A stretch of DNA of 64,000 nucleotides from SAR116 cluster bacterium AG-426-B08. GTDB lineage: Bacteria > Pseudomonadota > Alphaproteobacteria > Puniceispirillales > Marisalimonadaceae. How positions within the stretch are numbered: position 1 is the stretch's first letter; every line of letters begins with the position of its first letter. Positions 46,014-55,535 of the stretch are shown piece after piece. The stretch is from assembly GCA_003213175.1 (NCBI GenBank), contig QCNN01000001.1, forward strand, positions 89,443-153,442. The letters run 5' to 3'. The notes beneath the pieces were generated by a model. It was not told the origin of the DNA and made no database searches. It was given only the letters and a program-made list of their open reading frames with translations. A program made the position numbers and the translations under genes.

Positions 46014-46748
46014 ATGAATAAATTTAATATATACCCAGCTATAGATATTAAAGATGGAAAATGTGTTAGATTAGTACATGGTGATTTTAATCAAGAAACT
46101 ATCTATTCTAACAATCCATTAGAACAAATTTTACTATTTGTAAATAAAGGTATTAAATGGGTTCATATTGTTGATTTAAATGCCGCTTTGAACAAGAAAA
46201 GCAATAAACCGATAATTTTGAAATTACTTCAAAACTTTCATGAGAGGATCAATATTCAACTGGGTGGAGGGATAAGGTCCTCAGAAGATATTAAGTTTTG
46301 GATTGATAATGGTGTAAAAAGAGTTGTAGTAAGCACAATGGCATATAAAAATCCTGAATCTATCAATAATATAAATAAAGACTACTATAGAAAAATAGCA
46401 ATCGGTATAGACGTTCGTGGAAAAAAAATGTCAGTTGATGGATGGAAAACTGATTTGAATGACGTAGACCCTCGTGAAGTTATCAACAAAATAAACCCTT
46501 TTATTTTGGATGCAATAATTTACACAGATATTACAAAAGATGGAACTCTAAAAGGTGCAAATATAAAAGATACAATAAAATTTGCAAGTTCTGTAAAATT
46601 ACCAATAATAGTTTCTGGAGGTGTGTCAAGTTTTGATGAAATTAAAAAAATTAGATCTTTAGAAAAAAAAGGAATTATAGGTGTAATAGTTGGAAAAGCA
46701 CTTTATGAAAAAAAAATATCATTAAATCAATTAATAAAAATTTGTTAA
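46014..46748 (+). CDS. hisA: ProFAR isomerase
   Basis: A 244-residue TIM barrel: YPAIDIKDGKCVRLVHGDF with the catalytic Asp, QLGGGIRSSEDIKFWID, VSTMAYKNP, and YTDITKDGTLKGANI with the second Asp, then IVSGGVSS. It converts ProFAR to PRFAR. It is immediately followed by hisF with no gap. Confidence 0.97.
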   Translation: MNKFNIYPAIDIKDGKCVRLVHGDFNQETIYSNNPLEQILLFVNKGIKWVHIVDLNAALNKKSNKPIILKLLQNFHERINIQLGGGIRSSEDIKFWIDNGVKRVVVSTMAYKNPESINNINKDYYRKIAIGIDVRGKKMSVDGWKTDLNDVDPREVINKINPFILDAIIYTDITKDGTLKGANIKDTIKFASSVKLPIIVSGGVSSFDEIKKIRSLEKKGIIGVIVGKALYEKKISLNQLIKIC

Positions 46749-47519
46749 ATGTTATCTACCCGAGTAATCCCCTGTTTAGATGTTCATAATGGTAGAACAG
46801 TTAAAGGCATCAATTTTCTTGATTTAGTTGATACTGGTGATCCTATTGAACAGGCTAAAATTTATAATAATCTAGGAGCAGATGAAATATGTTTTTTAGA
46901 TATATCTGCTACTCTAGAACAAAGAAAAACTATATATAACGTTGTGTCAAAGGTTGCAGAACATTGTTTTATTCCTCTCACCGTGGGAGGAGGTGTGAAT
47001 TCTAACTTAGACTTTGACATTTTATTAAAATCTGGAGCGGATAAGGTTTCTATTAATTCAGCGGCAGTAAAAGATCCATCTTTAATCAAAAAAGCATCAG
47101 ATAAATTTGGTAGCCAATGTGTTGTATTAGCCATTGATGCGTATAAAGATAAAAATAGTAGTTCAGGCTATAGTGTTTCTGTTCACGGAGGGAAAAAAAA
47201 AACAGGGATAGATGCATTAAAATGGGCAGTTAAAGGAGTTGAATATGGTGCAGGAGAAATTTTGTTAACTTCTATGAATTCTGATGGAACAAAATCAGGA
47301 TATGATATAAAATTAACAAAATTAATTTCTGAGTCAGTGTCTGTTCCAATTATTGCTTCTGGGGGTGCAGGAAAACCATTAGACATGGTAAGTGTTGTTT
47401 TGCAAGGAAAAGCATCTGCAGTATTAGCTGCATCAATTTTTCACTTTGGCATATGTACCATTGAGGAGGTGAAAAAAGAAATGAAAAAAAATGGTATTAA
47501 TGTAAGAAAAACATGGTAA
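46749..47519 (+). CDS. hisF: Imidazole glycerol phosphate synthase, cyclase subunit
   Basis: A 256-residue TIM barrel: RVIPCLDVHNGRTVKGINF with catalytic Asp11-type residue, LTVGGGVNS, DKVSINSAAVKDP, VLAIDAYK, LLTSMNSDGTKSGYD (second Asp) and IIASGGAG. It pairs with HisH. It overlaps hisE by seven bases. Confidence 0.98.
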   Translation: MLSTRVIPCLDVHNGRTVKGINFLDLVDTGDPIEQAKIYNNLGADEICFLDISATLEQRKTIYNVVSKVAEHCFIPLTVGGGVNSNLDFDILLKSGADKVSINSAAVKDPSLIKKASDKFGSQCVVLAIDAYKDKNSSSGYSVSVHGGKKKTGIDALKWAVKGVEYGAGEILLTSMNSDGTKSGYDIKLTKLISESVSVPIIASGGAGKPLDMVSVVLQGKASAVLAASIFHFGICTIEEVKKEMKKNGINVRKTW

Positions 47520-47851
47520 ATCATATTTCAAATCGCGAGTTAGAAGAACTTTTTGAGTTCATAAAGACCAAAAAAAACGTTGGAGCAAAAGATTCATATA
47601 CTTCTTACTTATTACAAAACCCTGAAAAGCTAGTTGAAAAGATAAATGAAGAGAGTTTTGAAGTAATAATTGAAGTATTAAAAAAAAATAAAAAAAAATT
47701 AGTGAAAGAGTCTGCAGACTTAATTTATCATTTGCTTGTTGCTTGGATATATAATGAAATAGATGCTCAAGAGGTTTGGAAAGAACTTGAAAAAAGAAAA
47801 ATTCAATCAGGTTTTCAGGAAAAGAGTAATAGGAAAAAAAATGACTTATGA
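47513..47851 (+). CDS. hisE: Phosphoribosyl-ATP diphosphatase
   Basis: A 112-residue MazG-like enzyme for the second histidine step. DSYTSYLLQNPEKLVEKINEESFEVIIEVL and ESADLIYHLLVAW carry the Glu and Asp metal ligands. HisI is not fused and not adjacent. It overlaps the HIT gene by 11 bases. Confidence 0.95.
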   Translation: MVNHISNRELEELFEFIKTKKNVGAKDSYTSYLLQNPEKLVEKINEESFEVIIEVLKKNKKKLVKESADLIYHLLVAWIYNEIDAQEVWKELEKRKIQSGFQEKSNRKKNDL

Positions 47852-48197
47852 TAAAAATAATATATTTGCTAAAATTCTAAGAAACGAGATTCCTTGTAAT
47901 ATTGTTGATCAAAATGCTAATGCCTTAGCCTTTAACGACATTTCACCCAGAGCTCCAATTCATATATTAATTATCCCCAAAAAAGAATATCAAAATTTTA
48001 ATGAATTTATCTCTTTAGCAACGAAGGATGAAATTATAGATTTTTACGAACTAATTAACAAAATTATTAAAAAAAATAAATTATATGAAAGTGGTTATCG
48101 AATTATCGCCAATAATGGAAGTAATGCTAATCAGGAAGTAAAACATTTACATTATCATCTTTTGGCTGGAAAAAATTTAGGTTTGATGATTAACTAG
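47841..48197 (+). CDS. HIT-family (HinT-like) purine nucleoside phosphoramidase
   Basis: A 118-residue HIT protein from the ATG at 47841 (MTYDKNNIFAKILRNEIPC). The catalytic triad motif is EVKHLHYHLLAGKNLG (HxHxH), and DISPRAPIHILIIPKKEY is typical of HinT. In Alphaproteobacteria it commonly follows hisE. It overlaps the convergent gshB by 21 bases. Confidence 0.94.
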   Translation: MTYDKNNIFAKILRNEIPCNIVDQNANALAFNDISPRAPIHILIIPKKEYQNFNEFISLATKDEIIDFYELINKIIKKNKLYESGYRIIANNGSNANQEVKHLHYHLLAGKNLGLMIN

Positions 48198-49139
48198 TTT
48201 CTCTATTAATTTATCCCAAAATATTTTTTCAATCTTTGTCTTATTAAAATTATTTATTTCACAAATACCGGTTGGAGAGGTTACATTGATTTCAGTAATA
48301 TAGTTACCAATAACGTCTATTCCTACAAAAAATAATTCTCTTTTCTTAAGTTCATGAGAAATTTTGTTACATATTTGTACATCACTTTTTGTTATAAATG
48401 TTTTTTTAGGTGTACCACCTGCATGCATATTAGACCTACTATCACCTGCAGAGGGAACCCTATTTACAGCTCCTACAATTTCACCATCAATTAATAAAAT
48501 CCTTTTATCGCCTTTCCTAACTTCTGGTAAATATTTTTGAATTATTAGTTGTTCTTTATATTGTTTAAAACAGATTTCTAATATGGAATTAAAGTTGTCA
48601 CTTTTATTTGTAATATGAAATATGCCTTCTCCCCCATTTCCATAAAGTGGTTTTATAATTATATCTTTATGTTTTTCTCTAAAACTTTTAATTTCATTTA
48701 AATCTCTGGTAATTATTGTTTCAGGCATAAGTTTATGAAAATTTGTCACAAAGATTTTTTCAGGAGAATTTCTCACAAAAGAGGGATTATTTACGACTAT
48801 GGTATTTTTTGACACCTTTTCAAGTAAATGAGTTGCTGTTATGTAATTCATATTAAATGGTGGGTCCTGTCTCATTAAAATAAAATTGAAATCAGAGAGA
48901 TTTTTTAAAGTTTCTTTTCCATAATCAAATCTCTCAACTTTATTATGATATGATAAAGATAAACGTTTCATCCTCGCATATAGCTCACCTGATTTGTAAA
49001 CCAGGTCATTTGGTGTGTAATGAAAAAGGTTAAAATTTCTTTTTTGAGCTTCTAAAGCTATTACAAAAGTAGAATCACCAGCCAAAGTTAGATCTTCAAG
49101 AGGATCCATTTGAACTGCAACATTAAGCTTCTTTGTCAT
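48177..49139 (-). CDS. gshB: Glutathione synthetase
   Basis: A 320-residue ATP-grasp ligase joining gamma-glutamylcysteine and glycine. QMDPLEDLTLAGDSTFVIALEAQ, LIMRQDPPFNMNYI, VVNNPSFVRNSPEKIF, IIKPLYGNGGEGIFHI and NVTSPTGICEIN are family signatures. It overlaps the upstream BON gene by four bases (ATGA). Confidence 0.96.
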   Translation of the reverse strand: MTKKLNVAVQMDPLEDLTLAGDSTFVIALEAQKRNFNLFHYTPNDLVYKSGELYARMKRLSLSYHNKVERFDYGKETLKNLSDFNFILMRQDPPFNMNYITATHLLEKVSKNTIVVNNPSFVRNSPEKIFVTNFHKLMPETIITRDLNEIKSFREKHKDIIIKPLYGNGGEGIFHITNKSDNFNSILEICFKQYKEQLIIQKYLPEVRKGDKRILLIDGEIVGAVNRVPSAGDSRSNMHAGGTPKKTFITKSDVQICNKISHELKKRELFFVGIDVIGNYITEINVTSPTGICEINNFNKTKIEKIFWDKLIEKLVNHQT

Positions 49140-49723
49140 CGTTTGTCAGTGTTAACCTTAATGTAACTAAAAACTTCTTTTACAAAACGGGCTTTCTTTG
49201 CAATATCAGTTACAATTTTTATTTCTTCTTCACTTGAGGCAATGCCACTGAGGTAAGCGATATCATTTACCACATCAACAGAAAAATTTAAGCTATTAAT
49301 TTTAATATTAGTCAACATCCTAGCTCTAATTTCACCAACAGAAGCGACATCACGTGCTAAGTTTTTAATATTTGACATATCTGAGATCTGAGCTTTATTT
49401 ACTACTTCTCTTACCCCTTTAACTTCCCAAACAATTTTAGTTAAGATTACTTTTTTATCTGCTGTTTTTACTTTCCCTGTAATTAATACTGAACCATTAT
49501 CCACATTGATTTTTAGATCCTTAGCAACCTTCTCGTCCCATTTATAAATTGCATTTAAAATATTAATATTTATAACATTATCGTTTATAGCAGTACCCAT
49601 TCCCTTCTCTTTTGCAGCAGATCCTATCGCCACTACGCCGATGCCTCCAACTAGTGGGCCACATGATTGTGTTAACAATAAAACTATAAAAAATATAAAT
49701 AATTTATGCATATCTACCTTCAT
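49136..49723 (-). CDS. BON-domain lipoprotein (YraP/DolP-like)
   Basis: A 195-residue lipoprotein (FFIVLLLTQSC, lipid Cys about 21) with two BON domains, roughly residues 52-118 and 128-192 (LKINVDNGSVLITGKVKTADKK and FSVDVVNDIAYLSGIASSEEE). BON domains bind phospholipid at the envelope. rsmI next to a BON lipoprotein and an LppC-like gene is a widely conserved neighbourhood. Confidence 0.93.
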   Translation of the reverse strand: MKVDMHKLFIFFIVLLLTQSCGPLVGGIGVVAIGSAAKEKGMGTAINDNVININILNAIYKWDEKVAKDLKINVDNGSVLITGKVKTADKKVILTKIVWEVKGVREVVNKAQISDMSNIKNLARDVASVGEIRARMLTNIKINSLNFSVDVVNDIAYLSGIASSEEEIKIVTDIAKKARFVKEVFSYIKVNTDKR

Positions 49724-50598
49724 TATGTGTTCTTTTTTAATTTAATTATTTCATTGTAAATGAAATTTTTTGGTAATCTAGTTTTATCTGATAACTTATT
49801 AGATAATTCTTTTGTATTAAATTTGTTAATATCCTCTAAAATTAATTTCTTAAGAACTTTAATATCTGTTTTTTTGCTTTTAAATCCTGATATTACAATG
49901 ATAAACTCACCTTTTAATTTCAACCTTAAATTAATTAATTCAATAATTTCTTCAGTTGTTCCAAATAATATTTCTTCATGGATCTTTGTTAATTCTCTTA
50001 AAACTGCTATTCTTCTATTATTTATCAACTTTTTAATAGTATCTAGTGTTTTAAGAAGTCTATTTCCACTTTCGAACCATATTGTGGTTACATCTAAGTT
50101 AATAAATTTTAACAACTGTTTTTCCTTTTTTTGATAAGTTTTTTCGAGAAAGCCACCAAATAAAAATTTATCAGTAGATATTCCAGATAAAATTAATCCC
50201 GAAATAACAGCGGAAGGACCTGGTATATGTGTGACTTTTATTTTTTTCTTAATACACTCTTCTACTAACTTGAAACCAGGGTCAGAAATTAATGGTGTTC
50301 CAGCGTCAGAAACCAAAGCAAAATGAAAAGTTTTATTTAAAAGATTTTTTATAATTCCGTTTCTTTTTTGTGAAGCATTAAAATCATTATATGAAATCAT
50401 TTTTTTATGTTTTAAATTATACTTATTTAATAATTTTTTTGTTATCATAATGTTTTCACAAATAATACAATCAATTTTGTCCAGGGTTTCAAGGGCTCTT
50501 AATGTAATATCTCCAAGATTTCCAATTGGAGTTGAAACAATGTATAAATTTCCTTTATCTAGTAAAATTTCACTTTTAATTTTTGAAAATTCAGTCAT
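49723..50598 (-). CDS. rsmI: 16S rRNA (cytidine-2'-O) methyltransferase RsmI
   Basis: A 291-residue TP-methylase from the ATG at 50598 (MTEFSKIKSE); a longer frame to 50661 would overlap the divergent gene. NLYIVSTPIGNLGDITLRALETL, HKKMISYNDF, LVSDAGTPLISDPGFKLVEEC and PGPSAVISGLILSGI are diagnostic. Methylates C1402 of 16S rRNA. Confidence 0.96.
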   Translation of the reverse strand: MTEFSKIKSEILLDKGNLYIVSTPIGNLGDITLRALETLDKIDCIICENIMITKKLLNKYNLKHKKMISYNDFNASQKRNGIIKNLLNKTFHFALVSDAGTPLISDPGFKLVEECIKKKIKVTHIPGPSAVISGLILSGISTDKFLFGGFLEKTYQKKEKQLLKFINLDVTTIWFESGNRLLKTLDTIKKLINNRRIAVLRELTKIHEEILFGTTEEIIELINLRLKLKGEFIIVISGFKSKKTDIKVLKKLILEDINKFNTKELSNKLSDKTRLPKNFIYNEIIKLKKNT

Positions 50599-50646
50599 TT
50601 TAATATTTCTAATACTAATTTTTGATATGATGATATAGTCAATAAC

Positions 50647-52170
50647 ATGTTTAATAAACAAGTAAGTTTTTTCATTTTTATTATAAATTGTTTACTTATA
50701 ATTTCTTGTGTCCCACAAAAAGATATTATTAGTGAAAAATCTATGGGAAACTCTCAAAATAAATCAAAAAAAACTATTATTGCGAATATTGATGAAAATT
50801 ATTCAAAAAATTCTAAAACTTTAGAAAATGATTTAAAAAATAATAAAGTTAGAAAAGAAGTTATATCAAATCTTTTTTCAAAAAAAAGTACAAATAATAA
50901 TGTAATTTTTGAGTTTAAAAATGAACGCTATCTTCAAGGTATAGACAAAAAAGAATTTCAAAAAAAATCGATAATTGCTGAAAAGGCAATTAATGCAACA
51001 TTTAAAATGCTCACTAAAACCCCTTCTACAGGAATGGAGAGTCTAAAGTTTAATGAAAATTATAAAGTTTATAAAAGTATTAACTATAAGTTCAACAATT
51101 ACTTTGAAAATGAAAAAATATTTAATGATTATGACAATAAAAAAAATATTTTAGTTCTTTTGCCAATGAGTGGATTGTATAAAAAATTTGGAAAAAAAAT
51201 TAGACAAGCATTAGAACTGAGCCTTTTAGAAACCAAAGGAAAAATAATCCAAATATCTTATTTTGATACAGGTAAAAGTTTTAGTAGCGATAAAATTATA
51301 GAAGCTGTGGGAAAAAATAACCCAACTTTAATATTAGGTCCATTATTAAGAGAGAATATAATTAAAATCAAATCTATTTATAATAAGATCAAAGTGCCAA
51401 TAATAAGTTTTAATAACGATAATTCTCTTGCTGATCAATATTTATGGATTACTGGTTTTTCACCTCAAGAACAGGTTAAAACAATGGTAAATTACTCGAC
51501 AAGTTGTAACAAATCAAAGTTGGGTTTTATTGGGCAGAAAAATAAATATGGTGAAATGATTTTAAATACAGTAAATAACTTGCTTAGAAGTCAAACATTA
51601 AAGAAGCATTTATTATTAGATGTTCGAACTTTAAATGATAAAAATATTTTACATAAAGTTTTAAAAAGATATTTAAATTATAAAGAAAACAATAAAGATA
51701 TTGAAAAGATACAACATGTTTTTGATACAATTTTTCTAATTGGAGATACTAATTTTATATTAGAGGTAATGCCTATCCTTACATATTATGATTTAGATAC
51801 AAGTAAAACCGATGTATTAGGAACAAATGTTTTAGAAGACAAAATTTTAAGAACCGAACATTCAGTTATTAATGCAAAATTTCCAAAAATAAATGATAAT
51901 AATGTTGATGTTTTTAGTACAAAGTGGAAAAAGTTATGGAAAAATGAACCTGATAAATTATCGAGATTAGGTTACGATATAGCTAAAATAGGTATGTGGT
52001 TAATTTTTCAAGAAATTAAGTTAGAAGAATTGATCAAAACTAATAATAATAGGTTTACTGTCTTAGGAAATAAATACAAATTTTTATCAAATGGTCAAGT
52101 AATAAGACCTATAGAAATTATGAAAATCGATAAATTAGGTAAACCTAAAAAAATTAAATTGTGTCAGTAA
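50647..52170 (+). CDS. LppC/LpoA-like penicillin-binding protein activator lipoprotein
   Basis: A 507-residue lipoprotein (FIINCLLIISC, lipid Cys21) with a low-complexity linker and, from about residue 170, a type 1 periplasmic-binding fold: NILVLLPMSGLYKKFGKKIRQALELSLLE, NPTLILGPLLRENI, SRLGYDIAKI. Position beside rsmI and a BON gene supports the LppC family, which activates peptidoglycan synthases. The N-terminal TPR domain of E. coli LpoA is absent. It overlaps hemW by 17 bases at the stops. Confidence 0.85.
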   Translation: MFNKQVSFFIFIINCLLIISCVPQKDIISEKSMGNSQNKSKKTIIANIDENYSKNSKTLENDLKNNKVRKEVISNLFSKKSTNNNVIFEFKNERYLQGIDKKEFQKKSIIAEKAINATFKMLTKTPSTGMESLKFNENYKVYKSINYKFNNYFENEKIFNDYDNKKNILVLLPMSGLYKKFGKKIRQALELSLLETKGKIIQISYFDTGKSFSSDKIIEAVGKNNPTLILGPLLRENIIKIKSIYNKIKVPIISFNNDNSLADQYLWITGFSPQEQVKTMVNYSTSCNKSKLGFIGQKNKYGEMILNTVNNLLRSQTLKKHLLLDVRTLNDKNILHKVLKRYLNYKENNKDIEKIQHVFDTIFLIGDTNFILEVMPILTYYDLDTSKTDVLGTNVLEDKILRTEHSVINAKFPKINDNNVDVFSTKWKKLWKNEPDKLSRLGYDIAKIGMWLIFQEIKLEELIKTNNNRFTVLGNKYKFLSNGQVIRPIEIMKIDKLGKPKKIKLCQ

Positions 52171-53326
52171 TTTTCATTAAAATATAATTTAGTTTAACTA
52201 AATCTGCCTTGTTAATAAAAATTTTTTGATCTTCAATTTTTACAATGTTGTTTTTGGTAAGATACTTAAATGTATTTGAATATAAAAATTCTTTTTTATT
52301 GAATTTATTTATATTTATTCCATCTACTAATCTCAGGCCCATAATCAATATTTCCTTGTCAGAAACCTCCCTTTCAATCTTGACGATTTTTTTAAAACTT
52401 TTTTCATCTTTTAAAATTCTTTGAATCCATGTTTGAGGTTTTTTAAAATTCTGTATTTCAATTCTTTCACTTTTATTATTCCAAAATCTACTTATTGCAC
52501 CTGGGCCAATACCAAACCAATTATCTGAATTCCAATACAGTTGATTATGTTTTGATTGATAACTTTTTTTGGAGAAATTTGAAATTTCATATTGTTTAAA
52601 ATTGTAATTTTCTAAAATTTCCACTGTTGAACAATAAAATTTCAAACTTTCTTTATTAGTAATTTTTTTTAAGTCGTTTTTTTTATACATATGGTAGAAC
52701 TTTGTCCCTTTTTCATAAGTTAATTGATAAGCAGATATGTGATTTAAATGATACTCAGATAAGAAGTTATTTAAATCATTCTTCCAATTTTTGATATTTT
52801 GAAAAGGCAAACCATATATTAGATCTATTGAGATATTATTAAAAACTTTGTTTGCAACGTTTATTATTTTCTTTGTATCTTCAATTTTATGTAATCTTCC
52901 TAAAAAACTAAGGTCTTCATTTTTTAGGCTTTGTACTCCTAAAGATAATCGATTAATACCTGATGATTTAAATTCCTTTATATTTTTAAATTCTATGGAA
53001 CTAGGATTTGCTTCTAGAGTTATTTCTATGTCATCATTAAAACCAAACACTTTTAATGATTTGTTGATGATTTTTTCTATTATTTTTGGTTCCATCAAAG
53101 ACGGAGTGCCACCTCCGAAAAATATTGAAGTTAGTTTTGTTAAACTTAAATTATTTTTTTCATAAAATTCCCTCATCATGTTCAATTGATTTAAATAAGC
53201 GTTAAGCCACTCAATCTTGTCATATTCTGAAATCGTATAAGAATTGAAATCACAATAGGGGCATTTGGATAGACAAAATGGCCAGTGAACGTATAGGCCA
53301 AGTTTACTTTGCAAATCTTTTTTCAT
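52154..53326 (-). CDS. hemW: HemW-type radical SAM haem chaperone
   Basis: A 390-residue radical SAM protein: LYVHWPFCLSKCPYCDFNSY carries the cluster cysteines C18, C22 and C25, followed by IFFGGGTPSLM, LEANPSS and INRLSLGVQSL. The CxxxCxxC motif not followed by a fourth Cys favours HemW (haem transfer) over HemN. It abuts rdgB by one shared base. Confidence 0.95.
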   Translation of the reverse strand: MKKDLQSKLGLYVHWPFCLSKCPYCDFNSYTISEYDKIEWLNAYLNQLNMMREFYEKNNLSLTKLTSIFFGGGTPSLMEPKIIEKIINKSLKVFGFNDDIEITLEANPSSIEFKNIKEFKSSGINRLSLGVQSLKNEDLSFLGRLHKIEDTKKIINVANKVFNNISIDLIYGLPFQNIKNWKNDLNNFLSEYHLNHISAYQLTYEKGTKFYHMYKKNDLKKITNKESLKFYCSTVEILENYNFKQYEISNFSKKSYQSKHNQLYWNSDNWFGIGPGAISRFWNNKSERIEIQNFKKPQTWIQRILKDEKSFKKIVKIEREVSDKEILIMGLRLVDGININKFNKKEFLYSNTFKYLTKNNIVKIEDQKIFINKADLVKLNYILMKITDTI

Positions 53327-53919
53327 TACAAAAAATTTATTTTCATTTTTAAATTTTGAAAAGCTCTATACCTATGACTGATTGAATGTTTTATCTTTGG
53401 TTCTATTTCTGCAAAAGTTTCTTGCATTCCATTGGGCTGAAATATTGGGTCATAACCAAATCCTAAATTACCTCTTGGTGGCCAAACAAAGTGTCCTGAA
53501 ATTTCACCTTTGACAGTAATGTTATAACCATTTGGCCAACATAAAGACAAGGCACATACAAATTTACAGGTTTTGTTAGATTTATTTATCATTTTTTTTT
53601 GTAAAGTGTTCATGGCTAAATTAAAATCTTTTTCTTTTCCTGCTATTCTTGCTGAATAAACGCCTGGTTGCCCATTAAGAGCATCAATACATAACCCACT
53701 GTCATCTGACAAAGATACAAGATTGGTTTTTTGGGCTGTAAATTTTGCTTTTATTAGTGCATTTTCCTCGAAAGAAGAACCATTTTCTTTAGGCTCTTGT
53801 AAGTTAAAATCTTTGCTAGAATAAACTTGATATTTAAAATCATCAAAAATCTCTTTTATTTCTATGATTTTTCCCTCGTTATGACTAGCTATAACAATTT
53901 TATTTTTGATTATTTTCAT
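53326..53919 (-). CDS. rdgB: XTP/dITP pyrophosphatase
   Basis: A 197-residue house-cleaning enzyme: [53 protein letters not shown] and SISHRYRAF. It removes non-canonical purine triphosphates. It overlaps rph by 20 bases. Confidence 0.96.
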   Translation of the reverse strand: MKIIKNKIVIASHNEGKIIEIKEIFDDFKYQVYSSKDFNLQEPKENGSSFEENALIKAKFTAQKTNLVSLSDDSGLCIDALNGQPGVYSARIAGKEKDFNLAMNTLQKKMINKSNKTCKFVCALSLCWPNGYNITVKGEISGHFVWPPRGNLGFGYDPIFQPNGMQETFAEIEPKIKHSISHRYRAFQNLKMKINFL

Positions 53920-54640
53920 TTATCATCAAAACATTCGATTGAATTTCAAATAAGTGTTTAATTTGTTTTAAAACAAGTTCAAAAATTTGATTAAATTGAA
54001 CGATATTTATTGGGTTTTTTTCGGATGTAGTTTGTATTTCAATTATACCATTATCTTCACTTAAAACAAAGTTAGCGTCTACCTCGGCATTAGAGTCTTC
54101 TTCGTAATCTAAATCTAACAAAACCTCACCATCAACGATACCACATGATATTGCTGCTACTTGATTTATAATTGGATTTGAAGTTAATTTACCCTTAGAA
54201 ATGAGAAATTTGATTGCATCATACAATGCTATCCACGACCCAGTAATAGACGCTGTTCTTGTTCCTCCATCTGCTTGAATAACATCACAATCAATCTTAA
54301 TTTGTAATTCACCAAGTGTGTCTAAGTTAACTGCTGCTCTTAAAGACCTTCCAATCAGTCTTTGAATTTCTTGCGTTCTACCTGAAACTTTTCCTTTACT
54401 AATTTCTCTATCCATTCTTTTGTGAGTGGATCTGGGCAACATTCCATATTCTGCAGTAATCCAACCTTTTCCACTACCTCTCATCCAAAAAGGGACTTTT
54501 TCATCAATAGAAGCGGTACAAATAACGTGAGTTTTACCAAATTTAACTAGACAAGAGCCTTCAGCATAGGGAGAGATATTTCGCGTTAGTGAAATATCCC
54601 TGAGCTCGGAATTTTTTCTGTCATTTTTTCTTTTAAACAT
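53900..54640 (-). CDS. rph: Ribonuclease PH
   Basis: A 246-residue phosphorolytic exonuclease trimming tRNA 3' ends. [56 protein letters not shown] region and [21 protein letters not shown]. It is divergent from grpE. In many relatives hrcA lies between; here it is absent. Confidence 0.97.
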   Translation of the reverse strand: MFKRKNDRKNSELRDISLTRNISPYAEGSCLVKFGKTHVICTASIDEKVPFWMRGSGKGWITAEYGMLPRSTHKRMDREISKGKVSGRTQEIQRLIGRSLRAAVNLDTLGELQIKIDCDVIQADGGTRTASITGSWIALYDAIKFLISKGKLTSNPIINQVAAISCGIVDGEVLLDLDYEEDSNAEVDANFVLSEDNGIIEIQTTSEKNPINIVQFNQIFELVLKQIKHLFEIQSNVLMINENNQK

Positions 54641-54748
54641 AATTTAATCCATATTTAAAATATTAGAATTTAGGTTGAATAATAATTTATTCTAAACTAA
54701 ATAAATATAAAGAAAATACTATTATTTAATAATAAGGTGATAACAAAA

Positions 54749-55426
54749 ATGTCAAAATCAAATAATCAAGATCAATCTGTAACCAATGATGACAAATCCC
54801 AAAAAGTAAATAAAGAAAAAAATAATACTAGTGAATTAAATGAGGACAAAACATCAGAAGATATTGAGAATACTGAAAGTGAAATTGAAAATGAATCTGA
54901 GGGAGACATTGGCAGTAAATTAGAAGAAAAAAACGAAGAAGAAGAATTGATAAAAATAAAGGATCAATTGTTGAGAGCATTGGCAGAAAATGAGAATTTG
55001 AGAAAAAGAACAGACAAAGATATTGAACAGATTAAAAAATACGGTCATATATTTTTTGTAAGAGATTTAATATCATCAGTAGATAACTTAACAAGAGCTG
55101 TAGAGGCTGTACCAGCTGAAAAGGAGAAACTAGACGAGCCAATAAAAAATTTAGTTGTTGGTGTTGAAATTGTTTTACAAGAAATAAATTCATTTTTAGA
55201 AAAAAATCATATTACTAAAATTAATCCACTAGGTGATAAATTTGACTATAATCTTCATCAAGCAATGTATGAAGCTCCTTCGAAAGATTATGATCCCGGT
55301 TCTGTGATAGAAGTTGTTCAACCTGGCTACCTTTTACATGATAGGTTGGTTAGACCTGCAATGGTAGGAATTTCTAAAAAAGTAGATTCAAAAGATGAAA
55401 AAAAAGATAATGTTAAAAATATTTAA
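54749..55426 (+). CDS. grpE: GrpE nucleotide-exchange factor
   Basis: A 225-residue protein from the ATG at 54749. The first about 75 residues are acidic and disordered; a coiled coil follows (IKIKDQLLRALAENENLRKRTDKD), then FVRDLISSVDNLTRAVEAV and the beta-domain LGDKFDYNLHQAMYEAPSKDYDPGSVIEVVQPGYLLHDRLVRPAMV. It works with DnaK and DnaJ just downstream. No clear heat-shock promoter is seen before it. Confidence 0.95.
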   Translation: MSKSNNQDQSVTNDDKSQKVNKEKNNTSELNEDKTSEDIENTESEIENESEGDIGSKLEEKNEEEELIKIKDQLLRALAENENLRKRTDKDIEQIKKYGHIFFVRDLISSVDNLTRAVEAVPAEKEKLDEPIKNLVVGVEIVLQEINSFLEKNHITKINPLGDKFDYNLHQAMYEAPSKDYDPGSVIEVVQPGYLLHDRLVRPAMVGISKKVDSKDEKKDNVKNI

Positions 55427-55442
55427 AAAATGCTTTTATAAT

Positions 55443-55470
55443 CTTGTATATACAGCAACTTAACCCATAT
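55443..55470 (+). promoter_or_regulatory. RpoH (sigma32)-type promoter of dnaK
   Basis: CTTGTA at 55443-55448 and CCCATAT at 55464-55470 are 15 bases apart, close to the CTTGAA / CCCCATNT heat-shock consensus. It sits 66 bases before the dnaK start, in the grpE-dnaK gap. No CIRCE element is present, so heat-shock control here probably relies on RpoH. Confidence 0.65.
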
Positions 55471-55535
55471 AAACATAGTTAAGATTATTTAAATATAAAT
55501 AAATTCTACATGGTAATAATTTGAGGGAGTGATAA

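Noticed and set aside
54641..54748. Heat-shock promoter or CIRCE element before grpE
   Set aside because: GTTGAA occurs but no CCCATNT-like box at suitable spacing; no inverted repeat of the CIRCE type.
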